A stretch of DNA of 64,000 nucleotides. It comes from Tritrichomonas musculus (Eukaryota; Parabasalia; Tritrichomonadida; Tritrichomonadidae). A program made the translations under genes and the position numbers. The notes beneath the pieces were generated by a model. That model had not been told where the DNA came from, searched no databases, and saw only the letters and a program-made list of their open reading frames with translations. The stretch is from the NCBI GenBank assembly GCA_039105265.1, contig JAPFFF010000013.1:1116001-1180000 (forward strand), in the 5' to 3' direction. How positions within the stretch are numbered: position 1 is the stretch's first letter; every line of letters begins with the position of its first letter. Of this stretch, positions 47,031 to 59,706 are shown piece after piece.

Positions 47031-48170
47031 TTCCCCAGAGTTTTTATTTTCATGCAAATATGAGAGACAATCTTTCTCTTGAATTGTTTAATTCAAAAAT
47101 TTTCACCATCCTTGCGCGTTTGCTTGTTTCACATTAGTCAACATATCAAATCTATCTATTATTCTTACAGCAAACTCCAGATATCTTTTAATTAAAATAT
47201 CTTATAATATGTGGCTGAAATTAAATAATGATTCATAAAGTTTATTGTCATAGAAGGGGAAAAAAGCAAGCATGTCAGCGTTAAGTTTACTAAAAACATG
47301 TCATATTACAGAATCATTAATTTAATTATTACCTTAGTTTTTGAATTAAAGTATTTCGACGAAAATATATCAGTCTCACGTCTTTTTTACTCATCTCGTT
47401 GAGTACATTTTGTGCTATAATGAGCATTTAGGTCCTCAAAATTCCTGTTTTTTAGGGATTTTATACTGGGTGAATTCTTATATTTTGCCTGCATTTTTTA
47501 TGCATATGACAATTTTGCATACAAATAAATAATATTATATAATTTATAAAATGAAATGCTTGTTCTCTAATATGATTTTGGTAATTTCTAAATAATAATT
47601 GAAAAAGAGCTAATTTTAAAGAATCGAGTTATTTAATACAGATAATAATGGCTAAAACATATATTTTGGCTTTTATATAAATGTATAAAACGATAAATAA
47701 TAAGTATTTTCAATTCTGTAAAATCTCATTTTTAATGAGAAATCAATTTTTTTTGATATTTTTGATATTTTTGGTATATATCAATAATTGTGACATTTTA
47801 GCTAATTTGATATTATTTATAACACTATTAAAAACATATTATTTTAAATACATCAAGAAAAATTTATTTTATTATTTTTCAATTGAATTTTTTTTTTCAG
47901 TATATTTGCTTTTTATACCATTGAAAATTTTAATAATCATTCAATTTAAAATTATAATTTTCTTAGTTAATATAAAAATAATTCTTTTTATAAAATACAT
48001 TTCTATTTTATAAATTATATAATATATAGTAAAATAAATTAAAATCTTTTTTATTTGATTTTAGGCTCGGATGATTTTAAATTTGACTAATCATAATTAA
48101 ATGAATGTAACGTGTTCAATTCAAAATTCAAAATTCAAAATTCAAAATTCAATGAAAATTTTCATAAATT
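47031..48170. other. AT-rich non-coding DNA
   Basis: No gene supported; the 110-codon hydrophobic frame at 47681-48013 is a product of T-rich sequence. Just before the ankyrin start there are five tandem ATTCAAA-type 9-10-bp units (48116-48155), similar in sequence to the minisatellites downstream. Confidence 0.55.
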
Positions 48171-48554
48171 ATGAGTTTTAGCGAGATATCGCTTATAAGC
48201 GCTGCTCACTCCGGACATTTGGATTTTTTTCAAAGTCTTCTTAACAGAGAGAGAATCAATATCAACTGCAAAAACATTTTAACCATAAACATTCATGAAA
48301 TTCAAAATTTATTTTTTTATTATATTCAAATTTATGATCATTTTTGGAATTCAATTCAAATAATTAATTGGACACCTCTAATGACTGCTGCCTCTTTCGG
48401 TCATACTGATATTGTCCAATTTTTGTTTTCAAAATCAAATCTTGAAATCAACACCAAAAGTATTTTATATCAAAACATTCATACCGTTCAAATCCTATTT
48501 TTTTCATGCAATTCAAATCTTATTTTTTCATGCAATTCAAATCTCATTTTTTCA

Positions 48555-50061
48555 ATATGTGTGGAAGGTACGTTTAAAATTTTTTTTATAATTAAAAGAT
48601 GCATTTTTATGGCCAATATCAAATATGTGTGGAATCAATTATATAAAAATGATATTGTTTCTTCAATAGTATCTATTTTTCCTATTTTGGATAAAAAATT
48701 TCAAATTATTTTTGAAAATATCATAATCTAAATATGGGTAAATATTTGAATTTATTTCAATATATCATAGATATATTTTTTAATTTAATGTTATGAAGTA
48801 TATATTATATAATAATTAAAATATGCTAATTATTTAATGAAATAATCATGTTTATTTTGTTTTTCTCTGTATTTTGCATATCTTGAAAACTTCCCATTAT
48901 TTTATGGTATATTTTATATTTTTAATATATAAAATATAATATAATAATATATATACATTCATAAATAAATTATTTCGACAGTTATTGTAATAAATGCATT
49001 TCTTTTCTTGAAACATAAATAACTTTTAAAATACAAATATTTGTTTTTTTTATTTTAAATTTTTTCAATATATATATTTTATTTTAATTAAAAAACAATT
49101 TTATAATTATTAGAAAATTACTGAAATGGGGGAAAAAGAATTTATATATGTGATAAAAAATTCTGAGTAAAATCTTTACTCGAGGTGAAATAATTTACCT
49201 CGAGTAAAAACTTTATTTATTTTTTGAATGCATAAAATCTTTACATGAGGTGAAATATTTCACCTCGAGTAAAGATTTTAATCAGAATTTGAATACTCAT
49301 GTAAAATTTATTTTATTTTTTTTTTAAAAAGTGAAATGAAAGCTTTAAAAAATGAAAAAATTTCAGTCCATCAAAAAAAAAAATTTCCGCTTTACAAGTA
49401 TTTATCTTTAATGCCTGGCAAATGATCCAAAAAAATGGAGCAACTATTGAGTGTTCAGCTTTTCCTTTTTTTTTTTTCTAAATTAAATTCAAATAACTGG
49501 AATTATAATGGAGCAATACAAATGTTTTCCAAAACAATAAAATGAATTAATCTAAAAAAACCAACAAAATTATTCAAAATGCTGATGATGATTCAAATAA
49601 TGGAATTTTTACAAATAATGAGCAAGATACTATTTCAAATACTTAAACTTTAATTTTAATGGCCAAAAAAGGATTTAGGTTTAATTGTGGTGATAATTCA
49701 ATTAGAAATATATATATTGGAACAAATAACTTCATTAACACAAAAAATATAAATTCTGTTCAACATCCAGAAATGTATTGAGATATATTTTATAAATAGA
49801 TATATGTTTGCCTATTTTTTGGCTAAGTAATCTTTATATCTGATGATAAAAATATTACTCAAAAAAATTTAAAAAATTTGAAAAATTTGGGAAAACGATT
49901 AATATTCATTCAAATAATTTCTAAAATTAATCATATTTATTTTTAAATAATATGATTATTATATTTATATTTTTTAAAATATAAATATAATATGATATAT
50001 GAATAATAATAAATCAAATTTTAGAATATAATAATGGATAAATAAAACCTTCCACACATAT
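48555..50061. mobile_element. 1.5-kb terminal-inverted-repeat element in the ankyrin locus
   Basis: A perfect 15-bp inverted repeat ATATGTGTGGAAGGT (48555-48569 and 50047-50061), flanked on both sides by TTTTTTCA (48547-48554 and 50062-50069), an apparent 8-bp target duplication. Because it sits in a minisatellite rich in TTTTTTCAT, the duplication could be coincidental. No transposase. The interior has two clustered palindromes (49166-49279) and AT-rich filler. Confidence 0.65.
49166..49279. repeat. Paired palindromes with CTCGAGGTGAAAT
   Basis: 49231-49279 is a near-perfect palindrome (AAAATCTTTACATGAGGTG / CACCTCGAGTAAAGATTTT). 49166-49206 is a related one (CTTTACTCGAGGTG / TACCTCGAGTAAA). 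They may be nested termini of a further small element. Confidence 0.8.
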
Positions 50062-50350
50062 TTTTTTCATATAATTCAAATCTTATTTTTTCATACAATT
50101 CAAATCTTATTTTTTTCATCAAATTCAAATCTTATTTTTTCATCCAATTCAAATCTTATTTTTTCCATAATATTCAAATCTTATTTTTTCATTGGATTCA
50201 AATCTTATTTTTTTCATAAAATTCAAATCTTATTTTTTTTCATCAAATTCAAATCATATTTTTTCATTCCATTCAAATCTTGTTTTTTTTTCATTTCATT
50301 CAAATCTTATTTTTTCATTACATTCAAATCTTATTTTTTCATAAAATTCA
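50062..50350. repeat. Minisatellite block 1, unit ATTCAAATCTTATTTTTTCAT
   Basis: About twelve units of 21-24 bp, the spacer before ankyrin pair 2. T-run length varies (6-9) and the three bases after CAT vary. Confidence 0.9.
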
Positions 50351-50699
50351 TTTTTATGATCATTTTTGGAATTTCAATTATTACATTTTATACTACTCCA
50401 TTGATGATTGTATCTGCTGAAGGTTACACAGAGATAGTTAAACTTTTATTATCAAAACCAAATATTGAAATAAACTGCAAAGACATTTTAACCATAAACA
50501 CTCATGAAATTCCAAATTTATTTTTTTTATCATATTCGAATTTATAATGATTTTTGGAATTCAATTCAAATAATTAATTGGACAGCTTTAATGTTTGCTT
50601 CCGTTAACGGTTGTACTGAAATTGTTCGACTTTTATTATCAAAACCAAATATTGAAATCAACACCAAAAACATTTTATATCAAAACATTCATAACATTC

Positions 50700-50945
50700 G
50701 AATCTTTTTTTTTTTTCATTACATTCAAATCTCGTTTTTTCATGAAATTCAAATCTTATTTTTCCATTACATTCAAATCCTATTTTTTTTATACAATTCA
50801 AATTTTATTTTTTCATTACATTCAAATCTTATTTTTTTCATTGGATTCAAATCTTATTTTTTTCATAATATTCAAATCTTATTTTTTTCATTACATTCAA
50901 ATCTTATTTTTTTCATTACATTCAAATCTTATTTTTCATAAAATT
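50700..50945. repeat. Minisatellite block 2
   Basis: About ten units of the same ATTCAAATCTTATTTTT family between ankyrin pairs 2 and 3. Confidence 0.9.
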
Positions 50946-51289
50946 CATATTCCAATCATTTTTGATATTTCAATTATTACATTTTATACTACTCCATTGA
51001 TTCTCGCAGCTTCTGGATGTCATACAGAGATAGTTCAACTTTTATTATCACAACCAAATATTGAAATCAATTGCAAAGACATTTTAACTATAAACATTCA
51101 TAGTATTCAAATTTTATTTTATTATCGAATTCAAATTTATAATGATTTTTGGAATTCAAATCAAATAATTAATTGGACAGCTTTAATGTATGCTTCTGTT
51201 ATAGGTTCTACTGAAGCTGTTGAACATTTGTTAACAAAACCAAATCTTGAAATCAACACCAAAAGCATTTTATATCAAAACATTCATAC

Positions 51290-52030
51290 CATTCAAATCT
51301 TTTATTTTTTTCATGCCATTCAAATCTTATTTTTTTTCATGAAATTCAAATCTTTTTTTTCATACCATTCAAATCTTATTTTTTTCATGAAATTCAAATC
51401 TTATTGTTTTTTCATATAATTCAAATCTTATTTTTTCATTACATTCAAAACCTTTTTTTTAATTGCATTCATATCTTATTTTTGCATGATATTCAAATCT
51501 TGTTTTTTCATCCAATTCAAATCTTATTTTTTTCATGATATTCAAATCTTGTTCTTTCATAGAATTCAAATCTTATTTTTTTTCATAATATTCAAATCTT
51601 TTCTTTCATAAAATTCAAGTCTTATTTTATTCATGCAATTCAAATCTTATTTTTTATTACATTCAAATCTTATTTTTTTCATAATATTCAAATCTTATTT
51701 TTTCATGCAATTCAAATCTTATTTTTTCATGCAATTCAAATCTTATTTTTTCATGCAATTCAAATCTTATTTTTTCATGCAATTCAAATCTTATTTTTTC
51801 ATGGAATTCAAATCTTATTTTTTCATAGAATTTAAATCTTATTTTTTTCATGATATTCAAATCTTATTTTTTCATGGAATTCAAATCTTATTTTTTTCAT
51901 ACAATTTAAATCTTATTTTTTCATATAATTCAAATCTTATTTTTTTTATAACATTCAAATCTTATTTTTTTCATTACATTCAAATCTTATTTTTTTCATT
52001 ACATTCAAATCTTCTTTTTTCATAAAGTTC
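51290..52030. repeat. Minisatellite block 3 (largest)
   Basis: About thirty units; at 51684-51860 the units are nearly identical (CATGCAATTCAAATCTTATT), which marks the youngest expansion. Confidence 0.92.
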
Positions 52031-52384
52031 ATTTTTTTTTTCTTTTTTGGAATTTCAATTATTACATTTAATTGTACTCCAATGATTCTTGCAGCTTTTG
52101 GAGGTCATACAGAGATAGTTAAACTTTTATTATCACAACCAAGTATCGAAATCAATTGCCAAGACATTTTAACCATAAACATTTCATGAAATTCAAAATT
52201 TATTTTTTTTATAAAATTCAAATTTATAATCATTTTTGGAATATAATTCGAATAATTAATTGGGCTCCTTTAATGTTTGCTTCCTTTATTGGTCATACCG
52301 AAGTCGTTCAACTTTTATTATCAAAACCAAATCTTGAAATCAACATCAAAAGCATTTTATATCAAAACATTCATACTATTCAAG

Positions 52385-52610
52385 TCTTTTTTTTTTCATT
52401 CAATTCAAATCTTATTTTTTCATCACGTTCAAATCCTATTTTATCATATAATTCAAATCTTATTTTTTCATGGAATTCAAATCTTATTTTTTTCATTACA
52501 TTCAAATCTTATTTTCTCATTTCATTCAAATCTTATTTTTTCATTACATTCAAATCTTTTTTTTTTCATTACATTCAAATCTTATTTTTTTTCATCAAAT
52601 TCATATTCCA
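52385..52610. repeat. Minisatellite block 4
   Basis: About ten units between ankyrin pairs 4 and 5. Confidence 0.9.
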
Positions 52611-52939
52611 ATCATTTTTGATATTTCAATTATTTCATTTAATAGTACTTCATTGATAATTGCATCTTATGAAGGTAATACAGAGATAGTTAAACTTTTA
52701 TTATCACAACCAAATATCGATATCAATTGCAAAGACATTTTTAACCACGAACATTCATGAAATTCAAAATTTATTTTTTTTTATAACATTCAAATTTATA
52801 ATGATTTTTGGAATATAAATCAAATAATTAATTGGACAGCTCTAATGTATGCTTCCCTTAGAGGTCATACCGAAGTTGTTCGACTTTTATTATCAAAACA
52901 AAATCTTGAAATCAACACCAAAAGCATTTTATATCAAAA

Positions 52940-53580
52940 CATTCATGCAATTCAAATCTTATTCTTTCATGCCATTCAAATCTTATTCTTTCATAGAATT
53001 CAAATCTTTTTTTTTTCATTGGATTCAAATCTTATTTTTTCATGGAATTTTAATCTTATTTTTTTCATATAATTCAAATCTTATTTTTTCATTCTATTCA
53101 AATCTTATTTTTTCATATAATTCAAATCTCGTTTTTTCATTCCATTCAAATCTGTTTTTTTTTCATTCCATTCAAATCTTATTTTTTTCATTCCATTCAA
53201 ATCTTATTTTTTTCACAAAATTCATATCTTATTTTTTCATTACATTCAAATCTTATTTTTCCATAATATTCATATCTTATTTTTTCATCCAATTCAAATC
53301 TTATTTTTTTTTCATAATATTCAAATCTTATTTTTTCATATAATTCAAATTTTATTTTTTCATAAAATTCAAATCTTATTTTTTCATGGAATTTTAATCT
53401 TATTTTTTCATGGCATTCAAATCTTATTTTTTTCACAAAATTCAGATCTTATTTTTTCATTCCATTCAAATCTTATTTTTTCATTACATTCAAATATTGT
53501 TTTTTCATTCCATTCAAATCTTATTTTTTCATCCAATTCAAATCTTTTTTTTCATCTAATTCAAATCTTATTTTTTCATG
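52940..53580. repeat. Minisatellite block 5
   Basis: About twenty-seven units between ankyrin pairs 5 and 6. Confidence 0.9.
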
Positions 53581-53929
53581 GAATTCATTTATTTGATCAT
53601 TTTTGGAATTTTAATTATTACATTTTATAGTACTCCATTGATTATTGCAGTTTCTGAAGGTCATATAGAGATAGTTCAACTTTTCCTATCACAACCAAGT
53701 ATCGATATCAATTACCAAGCCATTTTAACCATAAACATTCATCAAATTAAAATTTATTTTTTTTAATCATATTCGATTTTATAATCATTTTTGGAATTCA
53801 ATTCAAATAATTAATTGGACAGCTCTAATGGTTGCTTCCGTTAAAGGTTATACTGAAATTGTTCGACTTTTATTATCAAAACCAAATATTGAAATCAACA
53901 CCAAAAGCATTTTATATCAAAACATTCAT

Positions 53930-54385
53930 AACATTCAAATCTTTTTATTTTTTCATTACATTCAAATCTTATATTTTCATTCCATTCAAATCTTTTTTTT
54001 TTTCATGCAATTCAATTTTTATTTTTTCATGAAATTCAAATCTTTTTTTTTTTCATAGAATTCAAATCTTTTTTTTTTTTCATTGGATTCAAATCTTATT
54101 TTTCACAAAATTCAAATCTTATTTTTTCAGGAAATTCAAATCTTATTTTTTTCACCAAATTCAGATCTTATTTTTTCAGGAAATTCAAATCTAATTTTTT
54201 CACAAAATTCAAATCTTTTTTTTTCCACAAAATTCAAATCTTATTTTTTTCATTGGATTCAAATCTTATTTATTCATATAATTCAAATTTTATTTTTTCA
54301 TAAAATTCAAATCTTATTTTTTTCATATAATTCAAATTTTATTTTTTCATGAAATTTAAATCTTATTTTTTTCATGTAATTCATT
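53930..54385. repeat. Minisatellite block 6
   Basis: About nineteen units between ankyrin pair 6 and the last pair; contains a CAAAATTCAAATC/CAGGAAATTCAAATC sub-variant. Confidence 0.9.
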
Positions 54386-54939
54386 TTATTGATCATTTTT
54401 GGAATTCAATTTGAAAATTTGACACTACTCCATTGATTATTGCATCAGCCGAAGGCCATGAAGAAATTGTTCAACTTTTACTATCACAACTTGATATCGA
54501 AATCAACTGCAAAGACATTTTTAATCAAAACACATTCATAGTATTCAAAATTTATTTTTTTTCATAAAATTCAAAATTTAATTAATTTTTGAAATTTATA
54601 AATTTAGTTATTTACAAAACAGCACTCGATTATGCAAAAGAAAATAACCACCAAAAAATAGTTGATTTATTAACGGAAGAAATTAAACAAATGAGCTCAC
54701 CAGTACACGCAAAATTGCGAATTCAGAGAAAAGAATTTGAAACACAAATACAAACTCAGAAAGATGAATTTGAGACAAAAATGCAAAAACAGAAAGATGA
54801 ATTTGAAAAAAAGAAAAATGAATTTGAAAACCAAATGAACCAAATGAAATTGATGTTTGAGCAAATGAATTTGCCGACAACACCAGCAACAGGAAATAAT
54901 GAAAAAGACGACCAAAAAGATTCTGATAAAAAAGACTAA

Positions 54940-55371
54940 GAAATCCTCTGATTTCAATTCTTTTTCATTTGCAAATCGATCAATAAACTAAACTACTAAT
55001 TTTTTAATATTTTCTAATTCATCTTTTTATTTTGAGTAGTTTCTAAACATAATAAGCAAAATATATTTGCATATGAATGAGCAATCTTTCAATATATTAT
55101 CATATAAAAATAAAACAATGACAGCAGATAACTAATTTCATATAAGATTGGTTCAGGCTCTCGATGCCATGAAATTCTATTTTGATTTTTGTCATATTTG
55201 AATGAATTGACCATTCAATGGTGAAATTACATTTTTTACAAGAGAAACAATATGTAAACGGTTTCGCTTTTTTTTTTTTTTAAGGTTAATGGAAATTACA
55301 GCCTTTTATAATTAGGAAGTTTTATATAAATAATATAAAAATAAGATCTGAATAAACTTCTATTGACTTTT
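54940..55371. other. Intergenic DNA
   Basis: AT-rich spacer between the ankyrin locus and the LRR pseudogene; nothing recognised. Confidence 0.55.
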
Positions 55372-56953
55372 ATGAATTTATTTGATTCATTTTCATGCCG
55401 ACCCCTTCAAACTCTTACAATTCCCCCGAGTATTGAATTTATTGAAGGTTGGTGTGCTAATCTTCCGAATTTGACACATTTAAAAATAACGAACAAAAAC
55501 CGAAATTTTTCTTATGTTGACAATCAATTTCTAGTAGGAAAAAGTGACACATGTAATCCTCTTCTTTTTTCAAATCGAGATATTGAATGCCCTATCGTTC
55601 CATCGTTTATTAAAGGTATCTCCACTTTTTCATTTACAGATTGTCGACGATTAAAATCAATTGAATTTTCACTAGACCCACAACTTGAAACAATTGACGA
55701 AGGAGCGTTTTGTGGCTCTTCCATTGAAAGGCTGACGATTCCAAAAAATTTCAAGAAATTCAAAGAATGATGGTGTAAAAATACGTTAAAATTGAATGAA
55801 ATTTTCATATTTGCTGAAAATCAATCATTCTCAATTTTTGACCATAAACAATTAATTGGAAAAAGTGACACTAAAAGTGATATTTATGATCTTCTTCTTT
55901 TTGCATCGCGAGACATTCACAATGCCGTCATTTTAAGTTCAAAAAGTTTGCTCCTTCTCATTTTCTGATTGTAAGAAACTGACATCAATTGATTTTGAAG
56001 ATTTGAATCTTCAACTAATCAATGATTATGCATTTGCTGATACATCAATTGAAAGTATTTGAATTCCATCTCATTTTAAAAAAATTTCAAAATATGCTTT
56101 TTTTAAATGCATTAAGTTAAAATTTGTCACTTTTTCTGAGAATTCAGAACTTGAATTTATTGATTAACTGGCTTTCGCATCAACTGCAATTGAACTGATT
56201 GTCATTCTATCACATGTTAAGGTAATTGGCGAGCTAGCATTCTTCCGTTGTGGCCAACTGAAAACCGTTTTGTTTCAAGAAAATTCAGAGCTCAAAATAA
56301 TTGACCAAAGAGCTTTCAATTTCTCTTCAATTGAAGAAATTAAAATTCCAGACAGCGTGGAGGCTATTTCTGACCACGTTTTTAACGGATGCACGAGATT
56401 GAAAGTTGCTGAAATTTCTGGAAATTCTGAGCTTCGCTTGATTGGCGATTTAGCATTTTCATTCTCTTCGCTCACTATCTTTTTTGTTCCTCAAAAAATC
56501 GTGAAACTGGGAGCCAACTTTCTACTGTCTACGAAAGTGAAATCTCTGAAATTGTCACCCAAAAACAATAATTTTATGATTTATGATAACAAGATTTTTG
56601 CTGGGAAGTCAATGCGGAAAAATGCAAACAATATAGAAAACATCATCAAAAATAAAATTCGTAAAAGCTATAATGGCGCAAACAACATTTTCAATGATAT
56701 TTATGAAAATGACAACAACAATAATGCAAACAGCAACAACAATGATGAAAGCAACAATGAAGCAAACAACAATGAAGCAAACAACAATGATGAAAGCAAC
56801 AATGAAGCAAACAACAATGAAGCAAACAACAATGATGAAAGCAACAATGAAACAAACAACAATGAAGCAAACAACAATGAAGCAAACAACAATGAAGCAA
56901 ACAACAATGATGAAAGCAACAATGATGAAAGCAACAATGAGTGCACCAAATAA
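55372..56953 (+). pseudogene. BspA-like leucine-rich-repeat pseudogene
   Basis: LRR_5-type repeats of the BspA family (TreponemaTpLRR style), used by trichomonads as surface proteins. They read IERLTIPKNFKKF, LKSIEFSLDPQLETIDEGAF, then IEEIKIPDSVEAISDHVFNG and LRLIGDLAFSFSSL. The frame from the ATG at 55372 meets TGA at 55768-55770, yet the repeat continues in frame. A frameshift lies near 55945-55955, then TGA (56060-56062) and TAA (56165-56167) interrupt the second frame, which runs on to 56953. No signal peptide at this start, so the 5' end may be missing. The 3' end is a long Asn/Glu/Ala low-complexity tail. Clearly disabled. Confidence 0.82.
56715..56945 (+). repeat. AACAATGAAGCAAAC tandem repeat
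   Basis: Alternating 15-bp units AACAATGAAGCAAAC and AACAATGATGAAAGC encoding NNEAN/NNDES. Its antisense gives a spurious Leu/Cys-rich frame. Confidence 0.92.
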
Positions 56954-57369
56954 TTTATTTCAATTTATATAAATGCACCAAGTAATTGCAATAAACAAAT
57001 TATTTGGTGCACTTTATTATTATTTTTGCTCTTTGATTACTTTTTTTAAAATACTGGAAAAAAATAATGAATGAGATTGAATAATAGATTTTATAATTTG
57101 TTGTAAAAGAAGTTTATAATAAAAAATATTATAAATACATTTAATAGTGTTTTATTGTGTTAGATTTTGCCAAAAAACAAGTAGGTTTTTATTTGTGAAA
57201 TATGATTTCTAATTTATCGTTTTTATTCAAAAAGTGAAAGATTTAAAAGCAAGCATCATGATCTTCTCTTTTTATGAAGCCTATATAAATTGAAAGAGCA
57301 CAAAACAAAAACAAAAACAAAAACAAAAAAAAAAAATAAAAAAAAAAAAAAAAAATAACAGTTTTTAAA
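56954..57369. other. Spacer ending at the Mutator-element target duplication
   Basis: Contains a palindrome TGCACCAAATAATT/AATTATTTGGTGCA around 56941-57011 and a CAAAAA/poly-A tract (57300-57355). CAGTTTTTAAA at 57359-57369 is the left target duplication. Confidence 0.6.
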
Positions 57370-57534
57370 GGGATAAATCAAAAACGCCTATTCAATTTTT
57401 TTCCAACTACTCAATTTTTCACTTTTTCTAAAGGCGTTTTTGATCAATATTTTTTAAAAAAATCAAAAACGCCACATTTGACCTTCTGCCAGGTAAAATT
57501 AAAAAACTCGTTTTTTCAAAAACGCCAGGTTTTT
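57370..57534 (+). repeat. Mutator element left terminal repeat
   Basis: Contains at least four ATCAAAAACGCC-type motifs in alternating orientation, candidate transposase-binding sites. Confidence 0.93.
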
Positions 57535-59130
57535 ATTTTCATTCAAAAAAATAAAAATTAGATCATTTATATTGCATTAAAAAAAATAAATATCTATTAT
57601 TAAAATATAAAATTAATATATAAAAATTATATTTTAAATGAATGTGTTTTTTAGTTTATTTTCAACAAAAACTCAAAATCAGTAAATATATGACTTTTTA
57701 AAAAAACTCTATTTTTATGTTTTCACATATATTTTTTCATTTATATTATTTATATAATCAATAAAAGCGAAAATTTAAATAAAATATATTATTATTAAGG
57801 ATCAAATAATTATCAGATTTTGAAAAAGAAGATTTAATTTATTCTTTAAATGTATATGTGTGTTATATTTTCCAATAAGTATCAATATGCAAATTAAATT
57901 TTGTAGAAAATGTTCAAATAGGTACTTTTAATTCATAAAAAATTTTTTCAATAATAAATGATCTTAATGAAGCATATTAAACAAATGGATGCACTTTGGT
58001 AATTTATTTATATCTTATGCCTTTTATTGGAGAAATTAAAGATATAAAAATGTTTTTATTTTCATAGAAAAGAAATTGAATGCATTGAAAAATTGTGAAA
58101 TAAATAAAATCTTTTTTTTTATGAATTATCTTTTTTTTTTACACAAAATAACATGAGGAATTATTTGTTTTCTAAATATATGCTTTTCATAAATTAAAAA
58201 AATAATGACTGCTTTATGAAATTTTGTGTTTTCAGTTTTTGATAATTATTCAGCCAAACCAATAAAAAATTACTAGAAATGTAAAACCCTTTAAAGAAGG
58301 GGGTAAATAAAGATTTATTATTTGTTAAGAATTTATAACTTTAAACGATATTAAAATTTTTTGATCAAAAAACTAAACGTATTATAATGCAAAATAGATA
58401 GTAAATGCGCATATTAATAAAATACCAAATAGATAAACATGTTTATTTCGTAGAATTGTAAAAAAAAAAACCTAAACGCATTTAAAAACGTTTAGAATTA
58501 TATTCGGAACCCAATAAAAAAGCATTATCTTGGTATTTTTCATGAGAATAACCTATTTTCCAAAGTAAAACTAGAAGAAAAATCAAAACATAAATAATGG
58601 TTAAAATATAAACAAATTTAATACAATTTTGTGAAATCACATTGATTTTTTTGAATGTAGTATAAGATTGATTTGATATAAAAATAATTTTATCCTTCTT
58701 TATTGAAAAGTAAGAAATGATTAAAATATAAATTTAAAATATAAATATTATAATAAGGATAAATTAAAAAAATAAAAACATAAATACTTTTATTTTTTGA
58801 GATATACTTGTTTTTTACTTTTTTCGAAAAACAAATGTTTTTTTGAAATGTCTGTCTTTTTGCTGCAAAGCGAGTTATTTGTTAAATTTTTGATTTTAAT
58901 GAATATATATATTATTCATAAAAATTTCCTTAAAAAAATGAGTGTCTTATTGAAAAAAAGTCAGCTATATCAATAAGTCAAAAGAGTTCTCGCGGTTCAA
59001 TAATATAATCATATATGAACATGTTTACTAAAATTATAATTTAACTTTAAATTAATATTTTTAAGCATAAATAAGGATAATCATGATTTATAATTTCAAT
59101 ATGTATACAAATATTCAAACAAATCAACGC

Positions 59131-59168
59131 CCTATCTCTCTAACGCTAAACTAATGCTTAATATTCCA
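59131..59168 (+). repeat. Direct repeat copy 1 (CTAACGCTAAACTAATGC)
   Basis: About 36 bp, TCTAACGCTA.ACTAATGCTTAA onward to CCAACAAAA, repeated at 60330-60365 with one or two changes. Inside the Mutator element. Confidence 0.8.
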
Positions 59169-59272
59169 ACAAAAAATTGAAAGAAAAATTAAATATCTGA
59201 TGAATTTATTAATAAAGGTAACAAATATCATCTATATATATTCACAAATATAAATTATTGCTCAATTTTTTA

Positions 59273-59706
59273 AAATATCTGTTAGCAGTGGAGATATCAC
59301 TTTTTGAAATTGAGAAGGTTTGTTTAATTTTTTTGAAAAAATTAAAAAAAAAATGGTACGTTTATCTTTTTATATAAAGATCCAAAAAGATCAATTCCGA
59401 ACTTTAGATTATATTTAATACCCAAATTGTTATAAATTACATCAAATTCAACCAGATACAACATCTTTTATGCATCGATAATAGATTAAAATTTCTCAAA
59501 TAATTGATATAACTTGGTATATTTTGAATTTCAAGCTATTCATGATTGATATTTGCAAAAAAACTATTTTTTTAAGTAAATGATATTTAAAGTATAGTAT
59601 AGTATAAAAACAGAAAACCATAAATATTAATGTTTTAAATTATGATAGAAATCAAACAAACCTTGTGAAATTAAAAAAGTGATATTTCGACTACCTATAG
59701 ATATTT
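59273..59706. repeat. Imperfect ~50-bp inverted repeats, 434-bp unit
   Basis: AAATATCTGTTAGCAGTGG...GGTTTGTTT (59273-59325) is mirrored imperfectly at 59654-59706. Likely an old small transposon inside the larger element; no target duplication recognised. Confidence 0.6.

Larger units (their letters stand above)
48171..54939 (+). pseudogene. Ankyrin-repeat gene broken by minisatellites and a transposon
   Basis: Starts with a good ATG at 48171 (MSFSEISLISAAHSGHLDFF) and ends at 54939 with a final ankyrin repeat (TALDYAKENNHQKIVDLLTE) plus an ~80-residue charged coiled coil. Between lie about fourteen ankyrin repeats in seven alternating pairs. Type A is TPLIIAS.EGHTEIVKLLLSQPNIDINCKD; type B is WTALMYASV.GHTEVVRLLLSKPNLEINTKS. 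A and B are separated by a ~90-bp linker with a conserved FWNSIQIINW end. B and the next A are separated by 240-700 bp of minisatellite. Frames change between pairs, and no GT-AG introns of trichomonad type were seen, so a single protein cannot be read. The repeats remain well conserved, so decay is recent or splicing is unusual. Confidence 0.72.

Noticed and set aside
47681-48013. 110-codon membrane-like protein
   Set aside because: Phe/Ile/Leu content reflects T-rich DNA; no start context and no family.
50504-54352. Many Phe/Ser/Asn-rich frames over the minisatellites, on both strands
   Set aside because: They are translations of ATTCAAATCTTATTTTTT units; only the ankyrin segments within them are real coding signal.
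48171-54939. Spacers in the ankyrin locus as ordinary introns
   Set aside because: No GTAYGT start or ACTAACACACAG-type end was seen at spacer borders.
56691-56949. Leu/Cys/His-rich antisense proteins
   Set aside because: Antisense of the AACAATGAAGCAAAC repeat of the LRR pseudogene.
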